Part shown: positions 49,404 to 59,000 of the stretch, piece by piece | Numbering within the stretch: the stretch's first letter is position 1 | Layout of the letters: every line of letters starts with the position of its first letter | NCBI GenBank assembly: GCA_003818205.1 | Contig: RPRQ01000009.1 | Coordinates: forward strand, 33,947 to 97,946 | Length of the DNA stretch: 64,000 nt | Origin: Bacteroidales bacterium | GTDB taxonomy: Bacteria; Bacteroidota; Bacteroidia; Bacteroidales; Tenuifilaceae | Reading direction: 5' to 3' | Translations under genes and position numbers: made by a program | The notes under the pieces: model-generated | What the model was told of the DNA's origin: nothing | The model's input: the letters and a program-made list of their open reading frames with translations, nothing else | Database searches by the model: none

Positions 49404-49504
49404 ATTACAAATGCGAATTAAGGGTTGAATCAATAACTCCACCTTTTAAGGCGGAGTTATTGATCGTGTTTGCTGTTTTATTCAACCCTTAATTCGCATT
49501 ACAA
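49404..49504. mobile_element. Short MITE-like palindrome flanked by a 7-bp direct repeat
   Basis: Outer arms AATGCGAATTAAGGGTTGAAT (49410-49430 less one base) and their exact complement at 49480-49500 form a 21-bp stem. An inner 11-bp stem (49430-49440 with 49453-49463) nests inside. ATTACAA occurs directly at both sides (49404-49410 and 49498-49504), consistent with a target-site duplication around an 87-bp element. No coding capacity. Confidence 0.65.
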
Positions 49505-49506
49505 AC

Positions 49507-49540
49507 AAAAAAAGACTTCCTTAAATATTTATAGGAAGTC
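49507..49540 (-). terminator. Intrinsic terminator of the aminotransferase gene
   Basis: GACTTCCT (49514-49521) and AGGAAGTC (49533-49540) form an 8-bp stem. On the minus strand it is followed by T7 (complement of 49507-49513). Confidence 0.8.
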
Positions 49541-49631
49541 CTAGTTTTAAAATGTTATGTAATTAAAACTCACCGTTTAGATTTGAATTCTAATAATGGC
49601 AAATTAGCATATTATCAAATTGTCAAATTCT

Positions 49632-50840
49632 TTATTTTATCATCTTCTTTATGGCATTGGCGAGTCGTCTAACTCCCTCCTCGTTCATCTCCTTTGACAT
49701 GAATGAAAAGTTCATGCGGAGAGTATTCTTTCCGCTACCATCGCAATGAAAAACTGTACCTAAAACGAACGCAACATTCTCCTGAATAGCAATTTTAAAG
49801 AGTTCCTCAGCATCCATGTATTCGGGTAAAGTAACGAATAGGAATAACCCGCCTTCTGGCTCAGTCCATTTTACTCCTTTTGGCATATATTTATGAAGAG
49901 CCGCAATCATGGCATCACGTTTATCGCGATAGCTGCTGATGATGAATTGTAAATTTTTTTCGAAGTATCCTTTATCGAAATATTTAGCAGTAATCTTTTG
50001 TAAGAAAGCCGATGTGCATAAATCGGTTGATTGCTTTGCCGTAACCAGTTTATCAATAATATCCTCATGCGCCACTACCCAACCAAGTCTGAAACCTGGG
50101 ACAAATATCTTCGACATGGTGCCGAGCATGATCACTTGGCCTGTACCCTCTAATTGATATATAGTTTTTTGCGGTGCTCCGTTGAAACGAAGCTCTCGGT
50201 AAGGGCTATCCTCAACGATAAGAACATCGTATTTACGAGCAATTTCAATAATCTTTAGCCTTCTGGATTCAGGCATGGTAATACCTGCGGGGTTCTGAAA
50301 ATCGGGTATGGTATAAATAAATTTTGGTTTCTCCCCTTTGGCTTCGAGCTCAGCAAGCACCTTTTCAAGAAGATCAGCGCTCATCCCTTTCTCGTCCAAT
50401 TTAATACCAATCAGCTCCGCACCATAGGCTGTGAAAGCCGAAATGCCCCCTAAATAGCTTGGCAAGCCGCAGATAACCTTATCGCCAGGATTTATGAAAA
50501 TCTTAGAGATTAAATCTAAGCCTTGCTGAGAAGATGTTGTTATGATAAGGTTATTGCAGCTAATGTTTACACCTTCTTGATGATAACGATCAACAAGAAT
50601 TTGTCTTAACCGATTATCACCTTCGGTTGTACCATACTGTAATGCCTGCACGCCTTCATTCTCAAGAACCTCTACAGAAATCTCTTTTAGCTGCTCGATG
50701 GGAAAACTCTCGGGAGATGGTAGTCCACCTGCAAAAGAGATAATTTCAGGGCGTTGTGTCAACTTCAATATCTCACGGATTGCCGAGCGCTTCATACCCT
50801 TTGCGCTATCTGAAAATATTTCGTTTAAATTGGTAATCAT
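49632..50840 (-). CDS. PLP-dependent aminotransferase (class I, 2-aminoadipate-type)
   Basis: A 402-residue fold-type I aminotransferase. FAGGLPSPESFP near residue 28, YGTTEGDNRLRQIL, IYTIPDFQNPAGITM (substrate and PLP phosphate region), VEDSPYRELRF and the PLP lysine in GTMSKIFVPGFRLGWV are visible. This is the branch that includes 2-aminoadipate and aromatic transaminases (the catalytic half of MocR proteins), so the amino acid is uncertain. The ATG at 50840 (MITNLNEIF) is preferred over an upstream TTG. Confidence 0.9.
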   Translation of the reverse strand: MITNLNEIFSDSAKGMKRSAIREILKLTQRPEIISFAGGLPSPESFPIEQLKEISVEVLENEGVQALQYGTTEGDNRLRQILVDRYHQEGVNISCNNLIITTSSQQGLDLISKIFINPGDKVICGLPSYLGGISAFTAYGAELIGIKLDEKGMSADLLEKVLAELEAKGEKPKFIYTIPDFQNPAGITMPESRRLKIIEIARKYDVLIVEDSPYRELRFNGAPQKTIYQLEGTGQVIMLGTMSKIFVPGFRLGWVVAHEDIIDKLVTAKQSTDLCTSAFLQKITAKYFDKGYFEKNLQFIISSYRDKRDAMIAALHKYMPKGVKWTEPEGGLFLFVTLPEYMDAEELFKIAIQENVAFVLGTVFHCDGSGKNTLRMNFSFMSKEMNEEGVRRLANAIKKMIK

Positions 50841-51025
50841 AGCTGTACGATTAAATAAATTCAAAATATCAGATTCACAGATAATTGAATATTTTTTTGA
50901 TAGAATGTAATTAAAACACCGCTACGAAGTTACGAAATGAAATTTTTACTAGCAATAAAATTAAAAATTATTATCAGATGATTTTCATCAACCACAATAG
51001 CATTTTGGTTAAGATTGAACTATTG

Positions 51026-51325
51026 CTATTTGCTTTGAAAATTATTCCATGCTTTAGTAAATGCTTCTCTCAATGAAACGGCTGCTTTTTCAAATCCATT
51101 TCGAATTTCCTCCCATGAATCGTTGGTATTGGCATCGCACATCTCCTTGAATTTGCCTTTTAGCTTTTCGCCCTCAACCTTCATATCAGCAATACTTTTT
51201 TCCATATTACTGCTAAAATCTTTACTTGCATCGCGAAGCTTAGACTCAAGGGATTCTAATCCCGCAAACAAATCGTCGAGCGATTTATGGGCTTTTTCCT
51301 GATAATTTTTACGTTGCTGTTCCAT
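51026..51325 (-). CDS. Small coiled-coil protein, function unknown
   Basis: A 99-residue, highly charged helical protein (MEQQRKNYQEKAHKSLDDLF, heptad-like LESLESKLRDASKDF, then SWEEIRNGFEKAAVSLREAF). No signal peptide or motif is seen. The start at 51325 is chosen because the upstream in-frame extension is unlike the rest. It resembles small soluble stress-type coiled-coil proteins, but no family is recognised. Confidence 0.65.
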   Translation of the reverse strand: MEQQRKNYQEKAHKSLDDLFAGLESLESKLRDASKDFSSNMEKSIADMKVEGEKLKGKFKEMCDANTNDSWEEIRNGFEKAAVSLREAFTKAWNNFQSK

Positions 51326-51426
51326 AAAGTTTAGTTTACTATGAACTTGCAATTTAAGCATTGATTTTATTGCTACACTCTACTTTTATCCTTTTCAGGT
51401 CAGCTTGATGTAATAAACAATATAAG

Positions 51427-51560
51427 CACTATATTATCAGCATCTTACTCTGTTGGTAAAAGAGGAATGGTGGCAGTAGGCAGGCTCAACGAAATCAATT
51501 TTGGAATGATGGGGGGCTTCTAACATTTTTCTTCCAAAATTGGCTTCGCCGAACTTTGTT
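51427..51560. repeat. Dispersed intergenic repeat with CAATTTTGGAA inverted pair
   Basis: CAATTTTGGAA at 51496-51506 is inverted at 51532-51542. The left part (ATATTATCAGCATCTTACT, then GGAATGG and GCAGTAGGCAGGC) matches in order the segment 12371-12437 (ATATTATCAGTATTTTACT, GGAATGATG, GCCTGCC). The rest of the gap 51326-51729 holds no gene. Confidence 0.5.
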
Positions 51561-51729
51561 TCCATTCTCCCAATTAATTCATAACGATATAATAATGACA
51601 AACAAGTAGTTAAACTAGTTCTTACGTCGAACTGATGTTAGAATAGATTATTTTCATTTTTTTCTTGACTTAGCTGAACAATCATCATAAATTAATGTTT
51701 CTCTTAAATAAGAATTATTCCTATATAAC

Positions 51730-52167
51730 ATGAATTATTCAGAATTAACAAAAATTCTTTCCGATAATGACCTTAAAGTAACGCCCCAACGGATTGCTGT
51801 ACTTAAGGCATTAATGGAGCTAAAAGATCACCCTTCCGCAGATGCGGTTAAAGAATATGTAAGAAAAAACTACCCCAACCTTGCACTTGGAACTATTTAT
51901 AATATTCTTGAAACCTTTTGTAAGGAAGGTATAATCCGTAAGGTGAAAACTGATAAGGATTTTATGCGCTATGATATCGAAATGCATAATCATCATCATC
52001 TCTACTGCGATGAATGCGAGTATATTGAGAACTACTACGACGAAGAGCTTGACGAGTTGCTACTAAACTATTTTGAAAAAAGAGTGATTCCTAATTTCAA
52101 TATTAAGGAGATAAAACTTCAGATAAATGGGAGTTATAAAGATCATAAACCATCTAAAAAACAATAA
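51730..52167 (+). CDS. Fur/PerR-family transcriptional regulator
   Basis: A 145-residue regulator. Winged helix at 1-80 (KVTPQRIAVLKALM, LGTIYNILETFCKEG). Metal-site residues by alignment to PerR: H34, D82, H88 and H90 are kept. The CxxC C93/C96 is present, but the second structural-zinc CxxC is missing and the position of PerR D104 appears to be N101. It is followed after 3 bp by a Dps-like gene, so peroxide or iron sensing is the likely job. Confidence 0.9.
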   Translation: MNYSELTKILSDNDLKVTPQRIAVLKALMELKDHPSADAVKEYVRKNYPNLALGTIYNILETFCKEGIIRKVKTDKDFMRYDIEMHNHHHLYCDECEYIENYYDEELDELLLNYFEKRVIPNFNIKEIKLQINGSYKDHKPSKKQ

Positions 52168-52170
52168 TTT

Positions 52171-52683
52171 ATGGGAAAAGGAGCTATAAAAGTTGCGTCA
52201 ATTGATGTTCAGAAACTCATTGACATGTTAAATGCCGCTCTCTCGGAAGAGTGGTTAGCATACTATCAGTACTGGATTGGAGCTCGCTTAATGGAGGGTC
52301 CAATGCGAAGTGAGGTTGAACCCGAACTTCTTCTTCATGCCACACAAGAACTAAATCATGCTGTACTGGTTGTAAACCGCATTATTCAACTTGGTGGAAC
52401 GCCAGTAATTAATCCTGCTGAATGGACAAAGCTAGCTCGTTGTTCCTACGACGAGCCGTCAGACCCTTACATTGAGGTTATACTTGAGCAAAATTTAAAA
52501 GGAGAAAGGTGCGCAATTCAACGTTACCAAGAGATTGCTGATTTTACCAATGGAAAAGACCATTCAACCCATCAAATGGCAGTCACAATTCTGAATGAAG
52601 AGCTTGAGCATGAAAATGATATTGAGGATTGGATAAACGACATTAACCGAATGAAAGAAGAGTTTAAAAAAATTAGAATGTAA
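52171..52683 (+). CDS. Dps-like ferritin (thioferritin, DPSL)
   Basis: A 170-residue four-helix-bundle protein. Di-iron ligands: E26/E27 (SEEWLAYYQYW), E60 and H63 (TQELNHA), E112 (GERCAIQRY), E144 and H147 (LNEELEHEND). Cysteines C91 and C114 flank the site, the diagnostic pair of thioferritins known from archaea and Bacteroides. It stores iron and detoxifies peroxide as a 12-mer cage. It lies 3 bp after the Fur/PerR-like gene and upstream of a peroxiredoxin. Confidence 0.88.
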   Translation: MGKGAIKVASIDVQKLIDMLNAALSEEWLAYYQYWIGARLMEGPMRSEVEPELLLHATQELNHAVLVVNRIIQLGGTPVINPAEWTKLARCSYDEPSDPYIEVILEQNLKGERCAIQRYQEIADFTNGKDHSTHQMAVTILNEELEHENDIEDWINDINRMKEEFKKIRM

Positions 52684-52704
52684 ATCAATAGAGGTAAATA
52701 TTCA

Positions 52705-52875
52705 CCACGGAGACACGAAGATCACAGAGGTTTGTATCAATGACCAAAGAATAATAATCTTGATAAGTTCTTTTATTGAGTACAAAAAAACAATTGGTTT
52801 GAGCAACTATTTTATGCGATAAAAAATTAAACTAGTTCTAGTTCTCCAATACTCTCTGTGTCTGTGCTTTTTTTT
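52705..52875. mobile_element. Palindromic CACAGAG-type element between dpsL and peroxiredoxin
   Basis: The left arm (CACCACGGAG, ACACGAAG, ATCACAGAG at about 52704-52731) faces a decayed right arm (CTCTCTGTGTCTGTGC at about 52853-52868). The 120-bp centre is AT-rich and non-coding. Same family as 38.4-38.6 kb, inserted in the middle of a stress operon. Confidence 0.55.
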
Positions 52876-52931
52876 GACTTATACTGAATAATTACAAATT
52901 AAAATATTACTAACAATTAAAATTCAATAAA

Positions 52932-53642
52932 ATGGAAGAGAATCAAGTAGTATCAATGCCTCGCATTGGTGAAAAAGCGCCTGAGTTTAAGGCGGTAACA
53001 ACACAAGGAAATATTCATTTCCCTAATGACTATAAGGGAAGTTGGGTTATTCTTTTTAGCCATCCGGCCGATTTTACCCCTGTTTGCACATCGGAGTTTA
53101 TGACCTTTGCGAGCATGGAGGAGCAATTTTTAAATGCTAATTGCAAACTTGTTGGCCTCTCAGTTGATGGACTTTACAGCCATATTGCTTGGTTGCGAAC
53201 CATCAAGGAGAAAATTGAATACAAGGGCATGAAAGATGTTGAAGTAAAATTCCCTCTAATTGAGGATATCACCATGGAAGTTGCTCAGAAATATGGCATG
53301 ATGATGCCCGGCGAAAGCAACACCAAGGCGGTTCGTGCAGTATTTGTAATTGACCCTAATGGAATAATTCGTACTATCATTTATTACCCGCTAAGTTTAG
53401 GTCGTAACTTCGATGAGCTTTACCGAGTTGTTTTAGCTTTACAAACTGCTGATGAGTTCAAGGTTGCTACTCCCGCTGACTGGCGTCCAGGTGATGAGGT
53501 AATAGTACCTACAGCTGGTTCCTGCGGTGTTGCCAAAGAACGCATGGAGAGTAAGGATGAAAGTGTTAAATGTTATGATTGGTTCTTCTGTACAAAGAAA
53601 TTGGATAAGGAAACCGTTTTGAAGAAGATTCTAAAGAAGTAA
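52932..53642 (+). CDS. Peroxiredoxin (Prx6/archaeal-type)
   Basis: A 236-residue peroxiredoxin. Peroxidatic Cys C52 is in HPADFTPVCTSEF; the Arg of the active site is in NTKAVRAVFVIDP. The long C-terminal arm has three further cysteines, C198, C214 and C220 (GSCGVAKERM, KCYDWFFCTKK), as in archaeal hexameric Prx with a Cys pair in the arm. It would reduce H2O2 or organic peroxides. A 250-bp gap with a repeat separates it from dpsL; a strong terminator follows. Confidence 0.93.
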   Translation: MEENQVVSMPRIGEKAPEFKAVTTQGNIHFPNDYKGSWVILFSHPADFTPVCTSEFMTFASMEEQFLNANCKLVGLSVDGLYSHIAWLRTIKEKIEYKGMKDVEVKFPLIEDITMEVAQKYGMMMPGESNTKAVRAVFVIDPNGIIRTIIYYPLSLGRNFDELYRVVLALQTADEFKVATPADWRPGDEVIVPTAGSCGVAKERMESKDESVKCYDWFFCTKKLDKETVLKKILKK

Positions 53643-53652
53643 AATCAAGTGA

Positions 53653-53683
53653 AAAGGGTGACAATTTGATTGTCACCCTTTTT
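53653..53683 (+). terminator. Intrinsic terminator after the peroxiredoxin gene
   Basis: A perfect 13-bp stem (53653-53665 with 53671-53683), loop 5 nt, ending in a run of T. Confidence 0.85.
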
Positions 53684-53707
53684 TCTATATTGGATTTATG
53701 ATAAATT

Positions 53708-54178
53708 CTACCTATTAGAGATATTTTTTAGTTCTAATATCCAATCCTCTATCCTTTTAATTCTTGGTAAACTACCATTATGCTTTAATTCACTGTTAAT
53801 GATAAGAATAGGGGTCATAAGAATACCAACTGATTTTGCCTTTTGCTCAAATGGCCTTAAAAAATCATCCAATTCAAACGACCAGTTTGAATCATTATAA
53901 TTTTTATACTCTTTATTTTCCTCCAGTTCATAATTTCGTATCAGGCTTGAAATCTTCTCTGATTCAATGGTTATTCCTATTCTCTTCGACACATCTTTTG
54001 CAGTACCCGTTTCCAATCCAATCGATTTTGCAAATAGTTTTGATTCCTCATCGGTATAAGCTAGATGCCTTACTTCTGCATTAATCCCCGTCTCCTTAAC
54101 TTTTTCAATTAGAACATTCGTCAACAATTTACACCTTGGGCAAGGTGGCTGAGTTCCAATTACAACTATCTTATTCAA
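53708..54178 (-). CDS. Thioredoxin-fold protein with CPRC motif
   Basis: A 156-residue thioredoxin-like protein. A redox CxxC (PPCPRCKLL, Cys about 13 and 16) starts the fold and a cis-proline-like MTPILIINSEL lies near residue 121. An insert of about 50 residues separates them, longer than in simple glutaredoxins. It may reduce or sense thiols or metals. Neighbours are the peroxiredoxin (convergent) and trmO (same strand, 123 bp away). Confidence 0.75.
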   Translation of the reverse strand: MNKIVVIGTQPPCPRCKLLTNVLIEKVKETGINAEVRHLAYTDEESKLFAKSIGLETGTAKDVSKRIGITIESEKISSLIRNYELEENKEYKNYNDSNWSFELDDFLRPFEQKAKSVGILMTPILIINSELKHNGSLPRIKRIEDWILELKNISNR

Positions 54179-54301
54179 TTTTATATTTTTAAAGATGATG
54201 AAATATTAAATCTATTAATTGACTTCATAATGCCCATTTCGTTTAAAAAATGCTACTGATTTAATTTGAACCTAGAAAACACTTTCTTTGAGGTATATTT
54301 C

Positions 54302-54781
54302 TTATTCAAACCGATTATCAGATAATATATCATTCAAATTATCTGCCTTTTGGCCAACCCAGCCATTTTTATCTACACTGTGGATGTCAAACTGCGGTAT
54401 GTAGGGCTTTATATCCAGAAGTGGAGTACCATCAATTATATCAACATTCTCAATTTCAAGAATATTTTTTTTGATACTGAGCAGTTTTACTACAGAAATT
54501 CCAACTGAATTTGGGCGTTTCGGAACTCTGGTTGCAAAAACCCCATGCGGTTTATTATCAAGAAACGGTGTTACGTGTAATTCAAATCCATTGGATTTAT
54601 GGAAATAGTAGATCAGATAGATGTGAGAAAAACCATCGAGATCCTTTAAACCAGCGATGTAATTCTTTTTTATTCTAATAAATCCTTTTATTCCTTTTGC
54701 ACCAATCGATTGAATGGGCATTCCCTCTTTCTTTTTAAAATGAGAATGAATTGTTCCAATGGATTTGAATTCTATTTTCAT
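54302..54781 (-). CDS. trmO: tRNA (N6-threonylcarbamoyladenosine(37)-N6)-methyltransferase TrmO-like
   Basis: A 159-residue TsaA/YaeB (UPF0066) protein. The signature F-ATR-P-RPNSVGIS-V (GVFATRVPKRPNSVGISVVK) is clear, with LDGFSHIYLIYYFH and DGTPLLDIKPYIP. Characterised members use SAM to methylate t6A37 of tRNA-Thr; other members occur near metal genes with unknown roles. It sits 16 bp downstream of the TolC-type gene of the metal efflux operon, so co-transcription is likely. Confidence 0.88.
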   Translation of the reverse strand: MKIEFKSIGTIHSHFKKKEGMPIQSIGAKGIKGFIRIKKNYIAGLKDLDGFSHIYLIYYFHKSNGFELHVTPFLDNKPHGVFATRVPKRPNSVGISVVKLLSIKKNILEIENVDIIDGTPLLDIKPYIPQFDIHSVDKNGWVGQKADNLNDILSDNRFE

Positions 54782-54797
54782 CGGATTAAGTTAAGTT

Positions 54798-56072
54798 TTA
54801 TAGAGAAATATCCCAAATACCCGCTGCTTTCTCCAGTTCAACAAGTGCTGCTGCACGGTTAAATAGAGCTTCGTGGTATGCTACTTGTATCTCGTTGTAT
54901 GTTCGTTGTGCATTGAGAACTTCAAGTAGTGATGTTTCACCTCGTTCGTAGCTATATATTTTACCCCTTTTCACGTTTCTGGCGTTTTTCAGTAAGCCAT
55001 TATCAAAACTATCAACCTGTTTGCAGTATGCAATATATAGGTTATAGGCTTGAATTACCTCATGTTTAACCTGCAGTTCAGCCTGTTTATAAAGAATATC
55101 AGCTTGTTCTATTTGGTATTGAGCAATTTTTATTTCGCCTCTATTCAGATTCGAAAGTTTTAATGGAATGGCAATGCCAGCGGTAATCCCTGTTGCAGCA
55201 GGAGAACCTCCAGCCGGCAAGTAAGAATTTTCGAGACCTAACTTTAAATCGATATCCATTCTTCTCTCTTTTCGGGTCAACCTTAGCAATCTTTGTGAAA
55301 CCTCTTTATTCTTCATTGCTACTTGTAAATCGGTTCTGTTATTAACGGCAGAAGTTATCAAGTCGCTTAAAACAAATGCTCTAAGAGTGTTTTTTAAACT
55401 ACCCGTCGGAAAGAGAATAGAATCACAATATTCGTTACCAACCATTAATGCTATTTGATTTAAAGCGTTTCGCCACTCGGCCTCTGCTTGCTGAAGTTCG
55501 TTAAGCAGTATTCCTGCCTCAACCTTGCTTTGGGCTGCATCAATTTCCATGATGTTTCCAATGCTAAACCGGATACTATCGGCATCTGACAGTTTCTTGA
55601 TGGTTTGGTAGGAGTCAATCTTTACCCTTAACAGCTGGTTTTGTTTTAACGCCTCCATGTATAGGATTGCTGCTTCGGCTTGCAAGTTTCTGAAATAATC
55701 CTCAACCAAGGCTTTTGCTAGCTGGTTTTCGCTTAAAGCCAAATCTATTCTTGCTCGTCGCTTACCAGCAAGGTTAATGGTTTTGCCAAGTTCCGAAGAA
55801 ATGCTGTAACCAGAGTTACTGCCATCCTCTTTGCTTTGGGTATAGTCCAATGACAAGGAGAAATCCTGAAAAACCTTTGCCTTTTCAACCCCTGCATCAG
55901 AAATGCTCAAATTAAACTTTTCGGCAATATACCCTAGATTGTTTGTACTAACTCGGTTGAGGTATTCTGCAAGCCCCAAATTAAACCTTTGAAAGGATGT
56001 GTCAACTTGTCCAAAGGAATAATTTACGATTAAACAGAAACCTGTTAGATATATAGTTTTATAGAACCTCAT
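54798..56072 (-). CDS. TolC-family outer-membrane efflux channel
   Basis: A 424-residue outer-membrane factor with a signal peptide (MRFYKTIYLTGFCLIVNYSFG) and the two-fold long helical repeats of TolC/CusC proteins (for example SLLEVLNAQRTYNEIQVAYHEALFNRA near the end). It forms the exit duct for the RND pump encoded directly upstream (gap 2 bp). No lipobox is seen. Confidence 0.9.
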   Translation of the reverse strand: MRFYKTIYLTGFCLIVNYSFGQVDTSFQRFNLGLAEYLNRVSTNNLGYIAEKFNLSISDAGVEKAKVFQDFSLSLDYTQSKEDGSNSGYSISSELGKTINLAGKRRARIDLALSENQLAKALVEDYFRNLQAEAAILYMEALKQNQLLRVKIDSYQTIKKLSDADSIRFSIGNIMEIDAAQSKVEAGILLNELQQAEAEWRNALNQIALMVGNEYCDSILFPTGSLKNTLRAFVLSDLITSAVNNRTDLQVAMKNKEVSQRLLRLTRKERRMDIDLKLGLENSYLPAGGSPAATGITAGIAIPLKLSNLNRGEIKIAQYQIEQADILYKQAELQVKHEVIQAYNLYIAYCKQVDSFDNGLLKNARNVKRGKIYSYERGETSLLEVLNAQRTYNEIQVAYHEALFNRAAALVELEKAAGIWDISL

Positions 56073-56074
56073 TA

Positions 56075-59000
56075 TTATTCAATTTTAACTTCGTTGATGA
56101 ATTCATTTCCCCATTTTTTTTCCATCATGTAGTATAGCGCTGGTAGTACATAGATGGTTATGATAGTTGCCAGCATTAGCCCGTAAACAATAACCGTTGC
56201 TAAAGGTCGTTGAACATCGGAGCCAATACCAGTGGAAAGTGATGCTGGCAGCAACCCTAAAACGGCAACCGTTGCAATCATTATTATAGGGCGAAAACGA
56301 TGACGTGCCCCAGATAATACTGCCTCTTTGAGCTCCATTCCCTGTTTTCGTAAAGTATTGATGTGGGCAATCATTATCACACCATTTTGGATTGATACAC
56401 CAAATAGTGCAATAAACCCAACGGCAGATGAAACATTAAGGGTCATTCCGAAGATATTAAGTGCTAACATCCCACCGAAAAGTGCAAGCGGAACCACTCC
56501 CATCAGTAAGCCTGCTTGCCTGAACCGTCCAAATGCACCGAATAGGAGCAAAAACATTATAGCTAAAGCCAAAGGAACAATCATTGCAAGGCGAGAGTAT
56601 GCTCTGCTCTGATTTTCAAACTGTCCGCTCCACTTAATATGATTCGTATCGTGGTTGAAGCTTACATTCCTTTTTATCCTTTCGTTGGCCTGATTGAGAA
56701 ATGCCGTCAAGTCGATTCCTCTTAGGTTAAGCCTGATAATTATATATCTTTTGTTCATCTCACGAGCAATCATACTTGCGCCCATGCTCAGCTTAATATC
56801 TGCCACCTGAGAAAGCGGGATTTGCGCCCCTGTTGATGATGTTAGCATCAGGTTACCTATCTTTTCGGGAGTATTCCTGCTATCTTCGGTATATCGGCAT
56901 ATCACATCATACACCTTATCACCAATGAAAATTTGAGAGATTGCTTTACCTCCAATTGCTACTTCAATCAGCTCCGATACGTCGGCAACATTTAACCCGT
57001 ACTGAGCAATTTTATCCCTGTTTGCATGAATTTGTAGCTGAGGAAGTGGTGGCTCCTGATCGATTGCCACATCAACAGCACCAGGTATGGTATTGATTTC
57101 CTTTAAAATATCTTCAGCAATTCGTCGCGATTCATTAAAATCATTGCCATAGATATTTAATGCCAAATCGCTATGTGTCCCAGCAAGCAAATCCATCACC
57201 ATATCGATGATTGGTTGCGAAAAACCTATGGTATAACCGGGTAAAGATTCAAAATCAGCGGACATCTCCTCAATTAAATCGTTTTTCTTCTTACCATTTT
57301 TCCACTCGTCGTAAGGCTTTAGCCCCACAGAGCACTCCAAATGCGATGTTGAAAATGGTTCGGTGCCAGCATCATCACGACCGGTTTGAATCATTACATA
57401 GGTAACCTCATCGTACTTGATTATCCGTTTTCGAAGGGTATCGCTCATCTCCTTCGATTTTTCAAGCGAAATGCCGGGTGGAAGTTGAACCTGTAACCAG
57501 ATAGAGCCCTCATCGAGCTGTGGAAGAAAATCCTTACCAACTGTAATCGTTAGAGTAATAGCTGCTGCCAAAACCAATCCAAGTGGGAGAAAAACAGATT
57601 TCGGCTTATCGATTATTCGCTTTATATGACGGCTATAAACTGATGTGAGCTTTTCCAACCACTTATTCTTATACATTTTTTGGGGCTTACGATATACCAC
57701 GTAAGCTATACCCGGAATTAGAAGTAATGCTACAGCCAATGCGCCAATAAGAGCGTAACCTACCGTAAATGCCATTGGGGTAAATAGCTTTTTCTCGATA
57801 CGTTCAAAAGCAAATAAAGGAAGATATGCTGTAATAATTATAATTGTTGAAAAGAAGATAGGTTTTGCAACCTCAACGCACCGTTCAACGATTGATCTTT
57901 CATCGAGCTCTTTATCCTCATGATCTTCACGTTTTTTAAGTACAGTTTCCATCATTACAATAGCACCCTCTACGATAATCCCAAAATCTATAGCCCCAAG
58001 CGATAATAAGTTGGCAGGGATATTCGTAAACAGCATTAGCGTAAATGCAATTAGCAGAGAGATGGGAATGGTAATAGCCACAAGCAATGCACCTTTCCAA
58101 CTTCCAAGGAATACAATTAGGATAAAGACTACCAGAAGAACACCTAGGAGTAATGTATGCGAAACGGTGTTGAGCGTAGTGCTAACCAGGTTTGTTCTAT
58201 CCATAAAGGGACGAATTGAAACCCCTTTGGGGAGTATTTCGTTGTTCAACTCATCTACCGCTTGATGCACACCTTCCAGAACCTGTGAAGGGTTTTGATA
58301 CCTAAGCATCTGAACAATACCTTCAACCCCTTCGGAGTAATCTTTCTGATGGTCAGTAAAACCAAGAACGCCTTTACGTTCAAGATTGCCATACTTAAGC
58401 TCTCCTAAATCTTTTAAGAAGATAGGAATCCCTTTCTCGGTTTTAACAACAACCTCACCAAGATCGCTTAAGTCCTTTACTAGCCCAATACCTCTAATCA
58501 CATAGCTCAAGTCGCCACGGGTGAGCATGCTACCACCTGCATTCGCGTTATTCTTTTCAATTTTATCGGTTACATCTGAAAGCGAAAGCTTATACTGCTC
58601 AAGTTTTTGTGGATCAATTTCAATTTGAAATTGAGTGGTGATCCCACCAAAATTGCTCACTTCGGCAACTCCCGTTACCTGTTTTAGCCTTGGAATAATA
58701 ACCCATTTTTGTAACTCAGTAAGCTCTCGTAGATTATGGGTTTGACTCTCGATTACATAGCGAAAAATTTCACCGGTAGGTGAGGTTAACGGATTTAAAC
58801 CGGGTGCAGCATCGTAAGGTAATTCTACATCGTTTAGTTTTTCCTGCACTCGCTGACGAGCCCAGTAATCATCGATACCATCCTTGAAAACTAGAATAAC
58901 GGTTGAAATTCCAAAAGTGCTTTTGCTCCTCATGGTATGTAAACCGGGCATCCCATTTAGGCTTCGCTCAATGGGGATGGTTATTTGCTGCTCAATTTCC

